NCBI GenBank assembly: GCA_045537555.1
Contig: JAZSPR010000143.1
Span: forward strand, 1 to 5,875
Direction of reading: 5' to 3'
Length of the DNA stretch: 5,875 nt
DNA from: UBA1081 sp045537555
GTDB taxonomy: Bacteria; Bacillota; Clostridia; Oscillospirales; Acutalibacteraceae
Shown here: piece after piece, positions 1-5,856 of the stretch
How positions within the stretch are numbered: position 1 is the first letter of the stretch
Layout of the letters: each line of letters starts with the position of its first letter
The notes under the pieces: model-generated
Told to the model about the DNA's origin: nothing
Seen by the model: the letters and a program-made list of their open reading frames with translations, nothing else
The model's database searches: none
Program-made: the position numbers and the translations under genes

Positions 1-26
1 GAATTGAATTTACCTAAAACTCAATT
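1..26 (-). terminator. Possible weak terminator after the AraC-type gene
   Basis: On the minus strand, bases 26-17 (AATTGAGTTT) can pair with 11-2 (AAATTCAATT) around a 5-base loop. This gives ten pairs including one G-U. The hairpin overlaps the stop codon and is almost free of GC. Any U-tract would lie beyond the window edge, so this is only a candidate. Confidence 0.25.
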
Positions 27-855
27 AATTTTCCTTGCCGCAATTGCTCCTGAATTTTGAAGGAGACATCCCGCAAAGGGATTTGAACCACGAAGAAAAA
101 TACTGTTGATCAGAAAAAGACATTTTTTCTGCAATTTCAGAAAAAGAGTAGTTTGTATTCATCAGATACATTTTAACGGTTTCCAGCTTTTTTGTGGTGT
201 AATACTGATAAGGCGTAATATCAAATTTTTCGGAAAACTTGTTGATTATATGATTTTTTGAGTATCCGAATTTTTTGCACATATCATCAAGAGAAAAACT
301 TTGCATTATCTGTGAGTCAAGATATTCTCTCATTAAATATGCAAGATCTTTATGCTCGTTTGATGCATAATTACGCAGGGCAATAATCAGCTTTATCAGT
401 TCGGGTGTCATTTCAGCGACAAAAAGAGAATAATCATCGCCGTATACTTTTTTAGCTTTTTCATATATTTCCCCGAAAAGTTCTTCAAACTCACAGTTGT
501 GAAAGACATTATCATGACCGGGCAAATACTGATTAAGCAATATTTCGGCTAACTCGCCGGACATAGTTATAAAAAATTTATGAAGCGTACTGTTTCTTGC
601 GTTGTAATACTTATGATTGGTGCCCTTTCTTAATAAGAAAACATCTTTGGGACCAAGATGATATTTTTGACCATTGTTTTCGAGAACTCCGTTTCCGCTG
701 ACAACAAACTCGATCGCAGTAATTTGTGAAGAATTTCTTTCAAAAAAGCAATTGTCACACCAGAAACTTTCTCCTACAGCGGTAATATTAAGAGGATTTT
801 TATCGTTCATGTGAGAATAATATTCGCAAACATTTTCATATCTTTTCAAATTCAA
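25..855 (-). CDS. AraC-family transcriptional regulator, N-terminal cupin-like sensor
   Basis: A 276-residue protein with the usual two-part AraC/XylS build. Residues about 45-85 look like the small cupin-type ligand pocket (an IEFVVSGNGVLE strand, then GPKDVFLLRKGTNHKYY). Residues about 175-272 form the DNA-binding domain. The first helix-turn-helix is about 188-209 (SLDDMCKKFGYSKNHIINKF) and the second about 238-260, ending in the family hallmark GMSPSKFR (262-269). Such proteins usually bind a small sugar-like ligand in the cytoplasm and activate a neighbouring catabolic operon. The length is normal for the family. The start is TTG, chosen because an AGGAG site lies 9 bases upstream; the next in-frame ATG (codon 16, 808-810) has no ribosome site. 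The gene is divergent from the transport and hydrolase operon, which makes it that operon's likely regulator. The ligand and the direction of control are not readable. The family call is very sure. Confidence 0.95.
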   Translation of the reverse strand: MNLKRYENVCEYYSHMNDKNPLNITAVGESFWCDNCFFERNSSQITAIEFVVSGNGVLENNGQKYHLGPKDVFLLRKGTNHKYYNARNSTLHKFFITMSGELAEILLNQYLPGHDNVFHNCEFEELFGEIYEKAKKVYGDDYSLFVAEMTPELIKLIIALRNYASNEHKDLAYLMREYLDSQIMQSFSLDDMCKKFGYSKNHIINKFSEKFDITPYQYYTTKKLETVKMYLMNTNYSFSEIAEKMSFSDQQYFSSWFKSLCGMSPSKFRSNCGKEN

Positions 856-864
856 AAAAATACA

Positions 865-870
865 CTCCTG
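865..870 (-). promoter_or_regulatory. Ribosome binding site that fixes the TTG start of the AraC-type gene
   Basis: Read on the minus strand this is CAGGAG (continuing GTG), a good match to the anti-Shine-Dalgarno consensus. It lies 9 bases before TTG at 855-853. No comparable site precedes the first in-frame ATG at 810-808, so the TTG start is preferred. Confidence 0.75.
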
Positions 871-897
871 TCAATTGCTTATAATAACGATGAACAA

Positions 898-911
898 TGT
901 GATAATTCATA
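898..911. promoter_or_regulatory. Candidate secondary operator (imperfect copy of the main palindrome)
   Basis: TGTGA-TAAT-TCATA shares 12 consecutive bases (TGTGATAATTCA, 898-909) with the core of the perfect palindrome at 1059-1078. One arm is broken (TCATA instead of TCACA). It covers the predicted start of the minus-strand regulator transcript, a position suited to autorepression. The function is inferred from position and repetition only. Confidence 0.45.
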
Positions 912-916
912 ATTTA

Positions 917-945
917 ATTGTATCATTATTCGGTGTGAGATACAA
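917..945 (-). promoter_or_regulatory. Candidate sigma-A promoter of the AraC-type gene
   Basis: Read on the minus strand: TTGTAT (945-940), a 17-base spacer, then TACAAT (922-917) preceded by TGA, which is an extended -10 (TGnTACAAT). The -35 is weak (TTG only), but the extended -10 compensates. Transcription would start near 910, leaving a leader of about 55 bases. The -35 and -10 are the two arms of an inverted repeat (ATTGTATC at 917-924, GATACAAT at 939-946). The same hexamers therefore also read as TTGTAT-17-TACAAT on the plus strand, but without the extended -10 there. Confidence 0.5.
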
Positions 946-1047
946 TAAAAATCTGAAAAAATAGGGCTTAATATGAGCTTTTTGTTATTAATCTAAAAAT
1001 AAAGAGAATGTTTTTGATTATTTTTGTAAATTTCGCAAATATTGCAG

Positions 1048-1059
1048 TAACAGCTGTTA
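1048..1059. repeat. 12-bp perfect palindrome next to the main operator
   Basis: TAACAGCTGTTA is a perfect dyad that shares its last base with the following inverted repeat at 1059-1078. It lies just upstream of the predicted forward -35 element, where an activator would bind. It could be a separate protein site or part of one composite site. Confidence 0.4.
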
Positions 1060-1078
1060 TTTGTGATAATTCACAAAT
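1059..1078. promoter_or_regulatory. Candidate main operator: perfect 8+8 inverted repeat
   Basis: The arms ATTTGTGA (1059-1066) and TCACAAAT (1071-1078) are perfect reverse complements around a TAAT centre. The TGTGA/TCACA arms resemble CRP/FNR-family and Rex sites, but those normally have six central bases where this has four, so I do not assign a regulator. The right arm overlaps the predicted -35 (TTCACA, 1070-1075) of the operon promoter, so a bound protein would directly affect polymerase binding. The core recurs at 898-909. The inverted repeat is certain; its role is inferred. Confidence 0.6.
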
Positions 1079-1099
1079 GTTGCTGTGATTTATTATATT
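1070..1099 (+). promoter_or_regulatory. Candidate sigma-A promoter of the four-gene operon
   Basis: TTCACA (1070-1075, five of six to TTGACA), an 18-base spacer, then TATATT (1094-1099, five of six to TATAAT). Transcription would start near 1106, giving a leader of about 75 bases before the first gene. A weaker alternative is TTGGAA (1098-1103), a 17-base spacer, and TAATCT (1121-1126) with an upstream TG. The first is preferred for its hexamers and because it overlaps the palindrome. Confidence 0.5.
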
Positions 1100-1180
1100 G
1101 GAACTTTAAATAAAATATGTTAATCTTTATTTATATATAAGAAACATCAAACATCGTAATATGTTAAGGAGTGATTAATA

Positions 1181-2110
1181 ATGAAAACATGGCAAAAGGC
1201 AACTTTTATAATTGTACTAGTCGCCTTCATCATCGCATCCGTTACCATCTCGTTCGTATCGATGGCAAGAGCACCGTTTGAATATGAATATCAGACAGCA
1301 CTTGAAAGCGAATACTCCGTTGAAGGTTGGGTGCTTTTCGGTTTCAACGGTAACACAAGTACAAAAAACGTGTATATTGATTTTGTCCGTGATGCGGACG
1401 GCAATAACCCTGACGAAACAAAGCCCGTTTCTGCGGTAGGTAAATTCACAATGAACACCGACGAATATGTTGAAGTTATTTATATCGGTAAAGATGTGAA
1501 ATACATAGACGAAACCTCATTCTTTAATTGCAAAGTACTCAAAGCAATAGAGGTTGACGAAGAAAATGAGAATTATACAGATGTTGACGGTGTGCTTTAC
1601 ACCAAGGATATGAAAAAACTGCTTGTATATCCGATTATGAAAGAAAACAAAGCTGCTTCCTATACAATTCCCGAAGGAGTTGAAAGAATAGCCTCCTGTG
1701 CCTTTTATAAAAACGGAAATCTGACTGAAATCAGATTTCCCTCAACTTTAAAGGAAATCGGTGATATGTCTTTCTTCAAGTGCGAGAAAATCAGTCTTGT
1801 AACGCTTCCTGACGGACTTGAGAAGATTGGCTCCGATGCATTCAGTTATTGTCACGGTATGAGCCCCGTTATGTATATCCCCGATACAGTCGAGGAAATT
1901 GACAGCTTTGCATTCTATGCCTGCTCGAATCTTAAAGAGTTTTATATGGGTGCTGAAAGTGAAAACGATATAACATTCGGCGACAGTTGGCTCCCGAAAA
2001 ATATTGAAAAGACAGTTGTAAATATTGCTCCTGAAGAACAATACGGCAAAACCCGTGAAGAAGCAGAAAACAGAATTAAAACACTTGCAGAAGAAGGAGG
2101 AGAAAACTGA
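1181..2110 (+). CDS. Membrane-anchored BspA-type leucine-rich-repeat protein
   Basis: A 309-residue protein. Residues 1-6 are basic (MKTWQK) and precede one hydrophobic segment (about 8-28), most likely an uncleaved N-terminal anchor or signal-anchor that leaves the rest outside the cell. From about 97 to 256 it carries LRR_5/BspA-type repeats, each ending in a pattern like IPEGVERIASCAFYKNGNLTEI. Repeat starts are near 105, 165, 188, 211 and 234. The insert NYTDVDGVLYTKDMKKLLVYP (131-151) is typical of this family. The C-terminus is acidic. No LPXTG sorting motif and no enzyme motif are visible. BspA-type LRRs usually mediate binding to proteins or glycans. The start is ATG with AAGGAG (1166-1171) 9 bases upstream. 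It is the first gene of the operon and overlaps the transporter by one base, which suggests a partner role at the membrane; that role is inference. Confidence 0.85.
   Translation: MKTWQKATFIIVLVAFIIASVTISFVSMARAPFEYEYQTALESEYSVEGWVLFGFNGNTSTKNVYIDFVRDADGNNPDETKPVSAVGKFTMNTDEYVEVIYIGKDVKYIDETSFFNCKVLKAIEVDEENENYTDVDGVLYTKDMKKLLVYPIMKENKAASYTIPEGVERIASCAFYKNGNLTEIRFPSTLKEIGDMSFFKCEKISLVTLPDGLEKIGSDAFSYCHGMSPVMYIPDTVEEIDSFAFYACSNLKEFYMGAESENDITFGDSWLPKNIEKTVVNIAPEEQYGKTREEAENRIKTLAEEGGEN
2094..2102 (+). promoter_or_regulatory. Strong ribosome binding site for the transporter, inside the LRR gene
   Basis: AAGGAGGAG lies in the last codons of the LRR gene, where it encodes the EEGGEN tail. The core AGGAGG (2095-2100) is 9 bases before the transporter ATG (2110), which overlaps the LRR stop as TGATG. 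This arrangement favours translational coupling of the two proteins. Confidence 0.85.
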
Positions 2111-3897
2111 TGGCTAAAATCGCAACAAAGGAAAAATCCAACATATTTAAAACAATGAAGCACCATTGGAACACTCCTCCCGAAGGCAGATATGTTCCGT
2201 ATAAAGAGTATTTTTCGATTTTTGCTGCAGTCGGCGGAGACTATACTCTTAAATACCTGCAAAGCTTCCTTTCCTTCGGTACGGGCTGTTATCTTATTGC
2301 ATATTACTATGAAATTCCTCTTCTTACCTTCAGCGCAATAAACGTGTTTTTCCTTGCATCAACATATTTCTGGAATCTTCTGAATATGGGCGTTGATGCT
2401 AACCTTGGATTTTTACCACCAAAAATTGAGCGAAAATATAATGCTGTATATCTGATATTTACCGTTTTAGGTATTTTGATGTTGATTTTCGATTTTTCGT
2501 TTATTCTGCCTGATGGTATCGCCAACATTATTGATACCCGTTGGAAGGGCATCAACAGCTTTAACACTTTTAAAATTTTTGGTGCTCACTTTATGTGTCA
2601 GGGTTGGAGTGGTTTCAGAAACATCCTTATAAGAAAAAAGCTGCTCAAAAAGCTCGGCAGATACAGAATATTTGCCTATGCAAATGTTATTCAGTGTCTT
2701 ATAGTCGTAGTCCTTATATGTACGCTTCCTCTATACAAGCTTCCGCTTACAGACAGAGTCTGGACACTTTATCTTCTCTTCCAGTTCTACACAATATTCA
2801 ACTACATCGGGTTTTCACAGTCAGTTGCAGATAATATCAGTCCTGACCAGCACGAAAGACTTGTTGTGCGCTCAATTCCAGTAAAAATCAGCCACTTTGT
2901 TCAGAATATTGTAAACGTTCTTCTTCCCACAATTGCAGGCGCTATGTTTATTGACGGCATCAGGGATATAGGTATGTTCAGATATCTTCTTCCCGTATTC
3001 TTTGTTGCTTCTTCGGGTGTAATGTTTATAGGACTCGGCAAAATCAAGGAAAGAATTCCTATGCCGCCTCTTGAAAACAGAGAGTATTTATCTTTCTGGC
3101 ATTGTGTTTCCGGCGTTTTCAAAAACAAGTATCTCTGGATAACTCAGATTGCAGGCCTTCTGGATTCTCTGGGCAACGGTATGCTTGATATGAAGACCAT
3201 TCTTCTTATTTATACTTGGCGTGAAACAGGACTTTTCTTCTCACTTGCCGAAATCCTTATTAAGATGGCAGGTAATCCGGGACAGTTCCTTGCACCTTGG
3301 ATAAGAAAACGCTTTGAATACAAGCAGATGATTGTTTTTAAATATGTTATTCTTGCATTGAGAAACGGAGTTTATATTTTAGCCATTCTTTTCCTTGGCA
3401 ACACACATTTTCTTTGCGGTCTTGCAATCTTCCTTGCACTTTTCCTTGCGGATGTATTTCAGGCTGCAGTAAGTATTGCTCAACAGGATACCGACATCCG
3501 TGTCAAGGATTATCAGATGTATATTTCGGGCGAAAGACTTGAGGCATATCAGGGCATAGTAGGCTGGTTTACAACTCCTATAACAACGCTCGTTTCTCTT
3601 ATCATTCCGCTTATGTTCTACCGTGTCGGCTTTACATCCGACTGGGATGTTCTTTATATGAGTGATGTCAGAGTGCAATGTATGCTCATCGGTCTCGGCT
3701 TTGACCTTGCAGGCTACATTCTTATGATTCTGCCTTATGTCTTCCTTTGGGATTTCACAGACGAAAAACACGCACATATTATGGAAGTTCTCAAACAAAG
3801 AGCAGAAGCAGGAAACGCCGCAGCAGAAGGTAATTCGGGTGAATTGCAGGATACAGCGGTTAATGCAGAGGCTGCGGTTGTTTCGCAGAACGAATAA
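2110..3897 (+). CDS. Polytopic MFS transporter, divergent GPH (MelB-like) type
   Basis: A 595-residue membrane protein with about 12 hydrophobic segments (roughly 46-66, 71-92, 112-133, 150-172, 186-208, 217-238, 263-281, 290-310, 341-385, 407-429, 433-453, 483-503, 523-547; boundaries by eye). GPH family marks are PDQHERLVVRSIPVKI (245-260, the central loop between halves), NKYLWI at 339-344, DIRVKDYQMYISGERLEAY (462-480, compare the DY.EYKTG.R.EG signature) and the cytoplasmic tail DEKHAHIMEVLKQR (551-564). GPH carriers move glycosides, pentosides or hexuronides with Na+ or H+. It is longer than the usual 450-500 residues, with a 30-residue hydrophilic N-terminus and an Ala/Glu-rich tail (566-595). 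The Asp pair that binds the cation in MelB seems replaced by N89/M93. The substrate is unknown, but the context of a beta-helix protein and a hydrolase favours a sugar-like compound. Membrane transport is sure; the GPH assignment is good but made by eye. Confidence 0.8.
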   Translation: MAKIATKEKSNIFKTMKHHWNTPPEGRYVPYKEYFSIFAAVGGDYTLKYLQSFLSFGTGCYLIAYYYEIPLLTFSAINVFFLASTYFWNLLNMGVDANLGFLPPKIERKYNAVYLIFTVLGILMLIFDFSFILPDGIANIIDTRWKGINSFNTFKIFGAHFMCQGWSGFRNILIRKKLLKKLGRYRIFAYANVIQCLIVVVLICTLPLYKLPLTDRVWTLYLLFQFYTIFNYIGFSQSVADNISPDQHERLVVRSIPVKISHFVQNIVNVLLPTIAGAMFIDGIRDIGMFRYLLPVFFVASSGVMFIGLGKIKERIPMPPLENREYLSFWHCVSGVFKNKYLWITQIAGLLDSLGNGMLDMKTILLIYTWRETGLFFSLAEILIKMAGNPGQFLAPWIRKRFEYKQMIVFKYVILALRNGVYILAILFLGNTHFLCGLAIFLALFLADVFQAAVSIAQQDTDIRVKDYQMYISGERLEAYQGIVGWFTTPITTLVSLIIPLMFYRVGFTSDWDVLYMSDVRVQCMLIGLGFDLAGYILMILPYVFLWDFTDEKHAHIMEVLKQRAEAGNAAAEGNSGELQDTAVNAEAAVVSQNE

Positions 3898-3919
3898 CAA
3901 AGTGTTTTGAGGTAATCAT

Positions 3920-4861
3920 ATGAAATTTATAAATGTTTTAAAGAATAAGAGGGTATATGCAGATGGTATTCATGACGATACAAAAGCTTTGCAGGCCTGC
4001 ATTGACGAATTAAAGGACGGCGGAACAGTTTATTTCCCCGATGGTACATATCTTATTTCCGCCGCACTAATTTTCTATTCTTATCAGCATCTTAAGTTTT
4101 CAGATAATGCAGTCATTCTCAGAAGTGGCAAAAGTGACCCGATAACAAAATATCTGCTTGCTTCATATTCTGAACCGGAATGGGGTGGCTATGAAGGTAC
4201 CCACGATGTTGTTATTTCAGGCGGTATTTTTGACGGTAATAAAGATTTAACCGAGCTTATTACTCTTGTGAATACGGTTCATTGCAGCAATATTACCATT
4301 GAAAACTGCAGATTCCGTCATTGTTCTCAATGGCATTATATTGAAATCAACGGAACAGAAAACACAACTATTCAGAATTGCATTTTTGACGGTCCCTCAT
4401 ACACCGTGAAAAGCGATATACTCTTTAACGAACAGATTCAGCTTGATATGTCGCGGCACGGAGCCTACGGTCCCGTTTATAACTGTGACGGTGCTCTCAT
4501 TGATTTCAAGAGTGATGACACAGTCTGCCATAATATAGTAATCAGAAATAATATTTTTAAGTGTGACGGCTTCCCGGGAGTCGGACATCACGGTGATATT
4601 GACCACCACAATATTCTTATTGAAAACAACATTTTTGACGGTCCTTCAGGTAGAATCGGCAAAAGCAGAGGCTACATTTTCTTCAGACCTATGGTTTATG
4701 ACATCACAGTCAGAAACAATGCGTTTCTTGCACCCGAAGAAACCGATTCGCCGAGCTACGGCATAATCCACGAAAACGATGACCCTTCTGCTTTAAAAAC
4801 GGAAAATAACCTCTTTATCGGCAAAATTGACAAGGAAATCATTAAGGGGATGAAAGAATAA
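3920..4861 (+). CDS. Right-handed beta-helix protein, pectate-lyase-3/GH28-related, apparently cytosolic
   Basis: A 313-residue protein. The N-terminus has the signature of Pectate_lyase_3/GH28-related proteins: ADGIHDDTKALQACIDEL (14-31), then GGTVYFPDGTYLIS (34-47). After that come parallel beta-helix rungs with the motif NITIENCRF (124-132), NTTIQNCIF (148-156), NIVIRNNIF (205-213), NILIENNIF (231-239) and DITVRNNAF (261-269). The fold is used by polysaccharide lyases, glycoside hydrolases and epimerases. Candidate active-site residues are H139/E142 (HYIEING), Q172/D176 (EQIQLD) and the H223-H230 cluster (HHGDIDHH); none is proven catalytic. There is no signal peptide or membrane segment, so it should work in the cytoplasm, unlike most relatives. 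It is also compact compared with 400-500-residue relatives. The ATG start is supported by GAGGT (3909-3913), 6 bases upstream. It lies 22 bp after the transporter gene. The fold call is firm; the reaction is unknown. Confidence 0.85.
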   Translation: MKFINVLKNKRVYADGIHDDTKALQACIDELKDGGTVYFPDGTYLISAALIFYSYQHLKFSDNAVILRSGKSDPITKYLLASYSEPEWGGYEGTHDVVISGGIFDGNKDLTELITLVNTVHCSNITIENCRFRHCSQWHYIEINGTENTTIQNCIFDGPSYTVKSDILFNEQIQLDMSRHGAYGPVYNCDGALIDFKSDDTVCHNIVIRNNIFKCDGFPGVGHHGDIDHHNILIENNIFDGPSGRIGKSRGYIFFRPMVYDITVRNNAFLAPEETDSPSYGIIHENDDPSALKTENNLFIGKIDKEIIKGMKE

Positions 4862-5856
4862 TGAGTTACAAAGGATACAAGTGGTATTCTGGCGTTCCTC
4901 ATTGCCACACGGTTGCATCTGACGGCGCTCTGACATTGGAACAGGTTGTTGCAAAGGCTAAAAAAAGCAAAATAGATTTTCTTATGATCACCGACCATAA
5001 TGTTAACTGCAAAGATTTTCCCGATGTTGACGGGCTCACCCTTATTTACGGTGCCGAACTGTCAAAACGCGGCGGTCATTGTAATATGTGGGGTGTCAAA
5101 GATGTTATTGATAAAGAAGATTATGACACCTGCGAAAGCTATGAGGATTTTTTAAGGGTTAAGACAAAGGCAGAAGAGCGCGGAGCGGTAATCTGTATGA
5201 ACCATCCTCATTGCAAGCAATGCCCGTGGAGATGGGAAATGAAAGCTGAAGATGTGGACGTTCTCGAGGTATGGAACGCACCGACACACTTTGATAATCT
5301 CGAATGCACCGAATGGTGGCATGAGCAGTTGAGAAACGGACACAAGCTGCCCGTTGTCGGCGGCAGCGATTATCACAGAGATTATGTTGTCACCAATCTT
5401 TTAACCTGGCCTGTTACTTATGTTTATGCAAAATCAAACTCTCCCGAAGATATTTTAGATGCTATCGTCAAAGGCCGTACCACGATATGCTTTGATGTCG
5501 GAACAACATTTATTGATATCGTCAGCGGCGATTCCGTGCTTGGCGATACCGTTAAACTTACCGATGAAACAAGCATTACAATCAATGTTAAAAAACTTCG
5601 CAGAAAGCACAAGCTGATTGTTTTTGACCGTGACGGCGAATGCTTCTCATACACAGCCAAAAAGACGGAAGATTATTCTGTTACTCTGCCTGTGAAAAAA
5701 GAAGGATTTATGTGTGCTCATGTTGTTTTTGAACCCGGATTCATATACAGTAAAATCCACGATATTGCAATCGCATCCAGAATCCCCGAACAAAAGGGAA
5801 TGGATTTGCCTCCCTTGATTTTCGCTCAGAGCGGTGCAATATATTTTGAAAAATAA
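4861..5856 (+). CDS. PHP-domain metallohydrolase, CehA/McbA type
   Basis: A 331-residue cytosolic enzyme. The PHP metal-ligand set is complete: HCH (H14, H16), D21, TDHN (D45, H46), E66 in GAELS, H73 in GGHCNMWG, NHP (H115), E136 in LEVWN, and GSDYH (D170, H172). PHP domains bind two or three metal ions and hydrolyse phosphate esters or, in CehA/McbA relatives such as carbaryl hydrolase, other ester-like bonds. The C-terminal beta-rich part (about 213-331) ends in SGAIYFEK, like the usual final strand of this family. The length is normal for a stand-alone CehA/McbA protein. It contains HPHCKQCPWRW (115-125) beside the metal site, with a CxxC (C118, C121). The start ATG overlaps the upstream stop (TAATG), with AAGGGGA (4844-4850) as a modest ribosome site. 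As the last gene of the operon it probably acts on an intermediate made by the beta-helix protein, or on the imported compound. The family is sure; the substrate is unknown. Confidence 0.9.
   Translation: MSYKGYKWYSGVPHCHTVASDGALTLEQVVAKAKKSKIDFLMITDHNVNCKDFPDVDGLTLIYGAELSKRGGHCNMWGVKDVIDKEDYDTCESYEDFLRVKTKAEERGAVICMNHPHCKQCPWRWEMKAEDVDVLEVWNAPTHFDNLECTEWWHEQLRNGHKLPVVGGSDYHRDYVVTNLLTWPVTYVYAKSNSPEDILDAIVKGRTTICFDVGTTFIDIVSGDSVLGDTVKLTDETSITINVKKLRRKHKLIVFDRDGECFSYTAKKTEDYSVTLPVKKEGFMCAHVVFEPGFIYSKIHDIAIASRIPEQKGMDLPPLIFAQSGAIYFEK

Larger units (their letters stand above)
856..1180. other. Divergent intergenic control region
   Basis: These 325 bp separate the minus-strand regulator from the plus-strand operon and are much more AT-rich than the genes. 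I see no convincing small gene here; the best short frame (890-964, 24 codons) has no ribosome site. The region holds one plausible promoter per direction, two abutting palindromes (1048-1078), a second copy of the palindrome core (898-909), and an inverted repeat at 917-946 that carries the regulator promoter. The stretch from about 965 to 1030 holds nothing I can name. Confidence 0.8.

Noticed and set aside
880..885. Consensus TATAAT on the plus strand near the AraC-type start
   Set aside because: No -35 element lies 16-18 bases upstream, and transcription from it would add an overlong leader. It is likely chance in AT-rich DNA.
890..964. Short plus-strand frame of 24 codons in the control region
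   Set aside because: No ribosome site precedes the ATG, the peptide is AT-composition-like, and the frame runs through the predicted regulator promoter.
961..983. Small hairpin GGCT/AGCT followed by a T-run, resembling an attenuator
   Set aside because: Only about six pairs form, two of them G-U, and it lies upstream of the favoured transcription start, so it would not normally be transcribed into the operon leader.
1062..1075. Standard CRP or Rex binding site
   Set aside because: The arms match TGTGA/TCACA, but the central spacer is four bases rather than six, so the site cannot be assigned to either family on sequence alone.
1942..2262. 106-codon minus-strand frame across the LRR/transporter junction
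   Set aside because: It is antisense to two overlapping genes whose frames and ribosome sites are clear, and no domain is visible.
3379..3900. 173-codon open frame on the minus strand, opposite the end of the transporter gene
   Set aside because: It lies fully antisense to a well-supported membrane-protein gene, matches no family I know, and is rich in Cys and other residues expected from reverse-complemented hydrophobic codons. There is no convincing start context.
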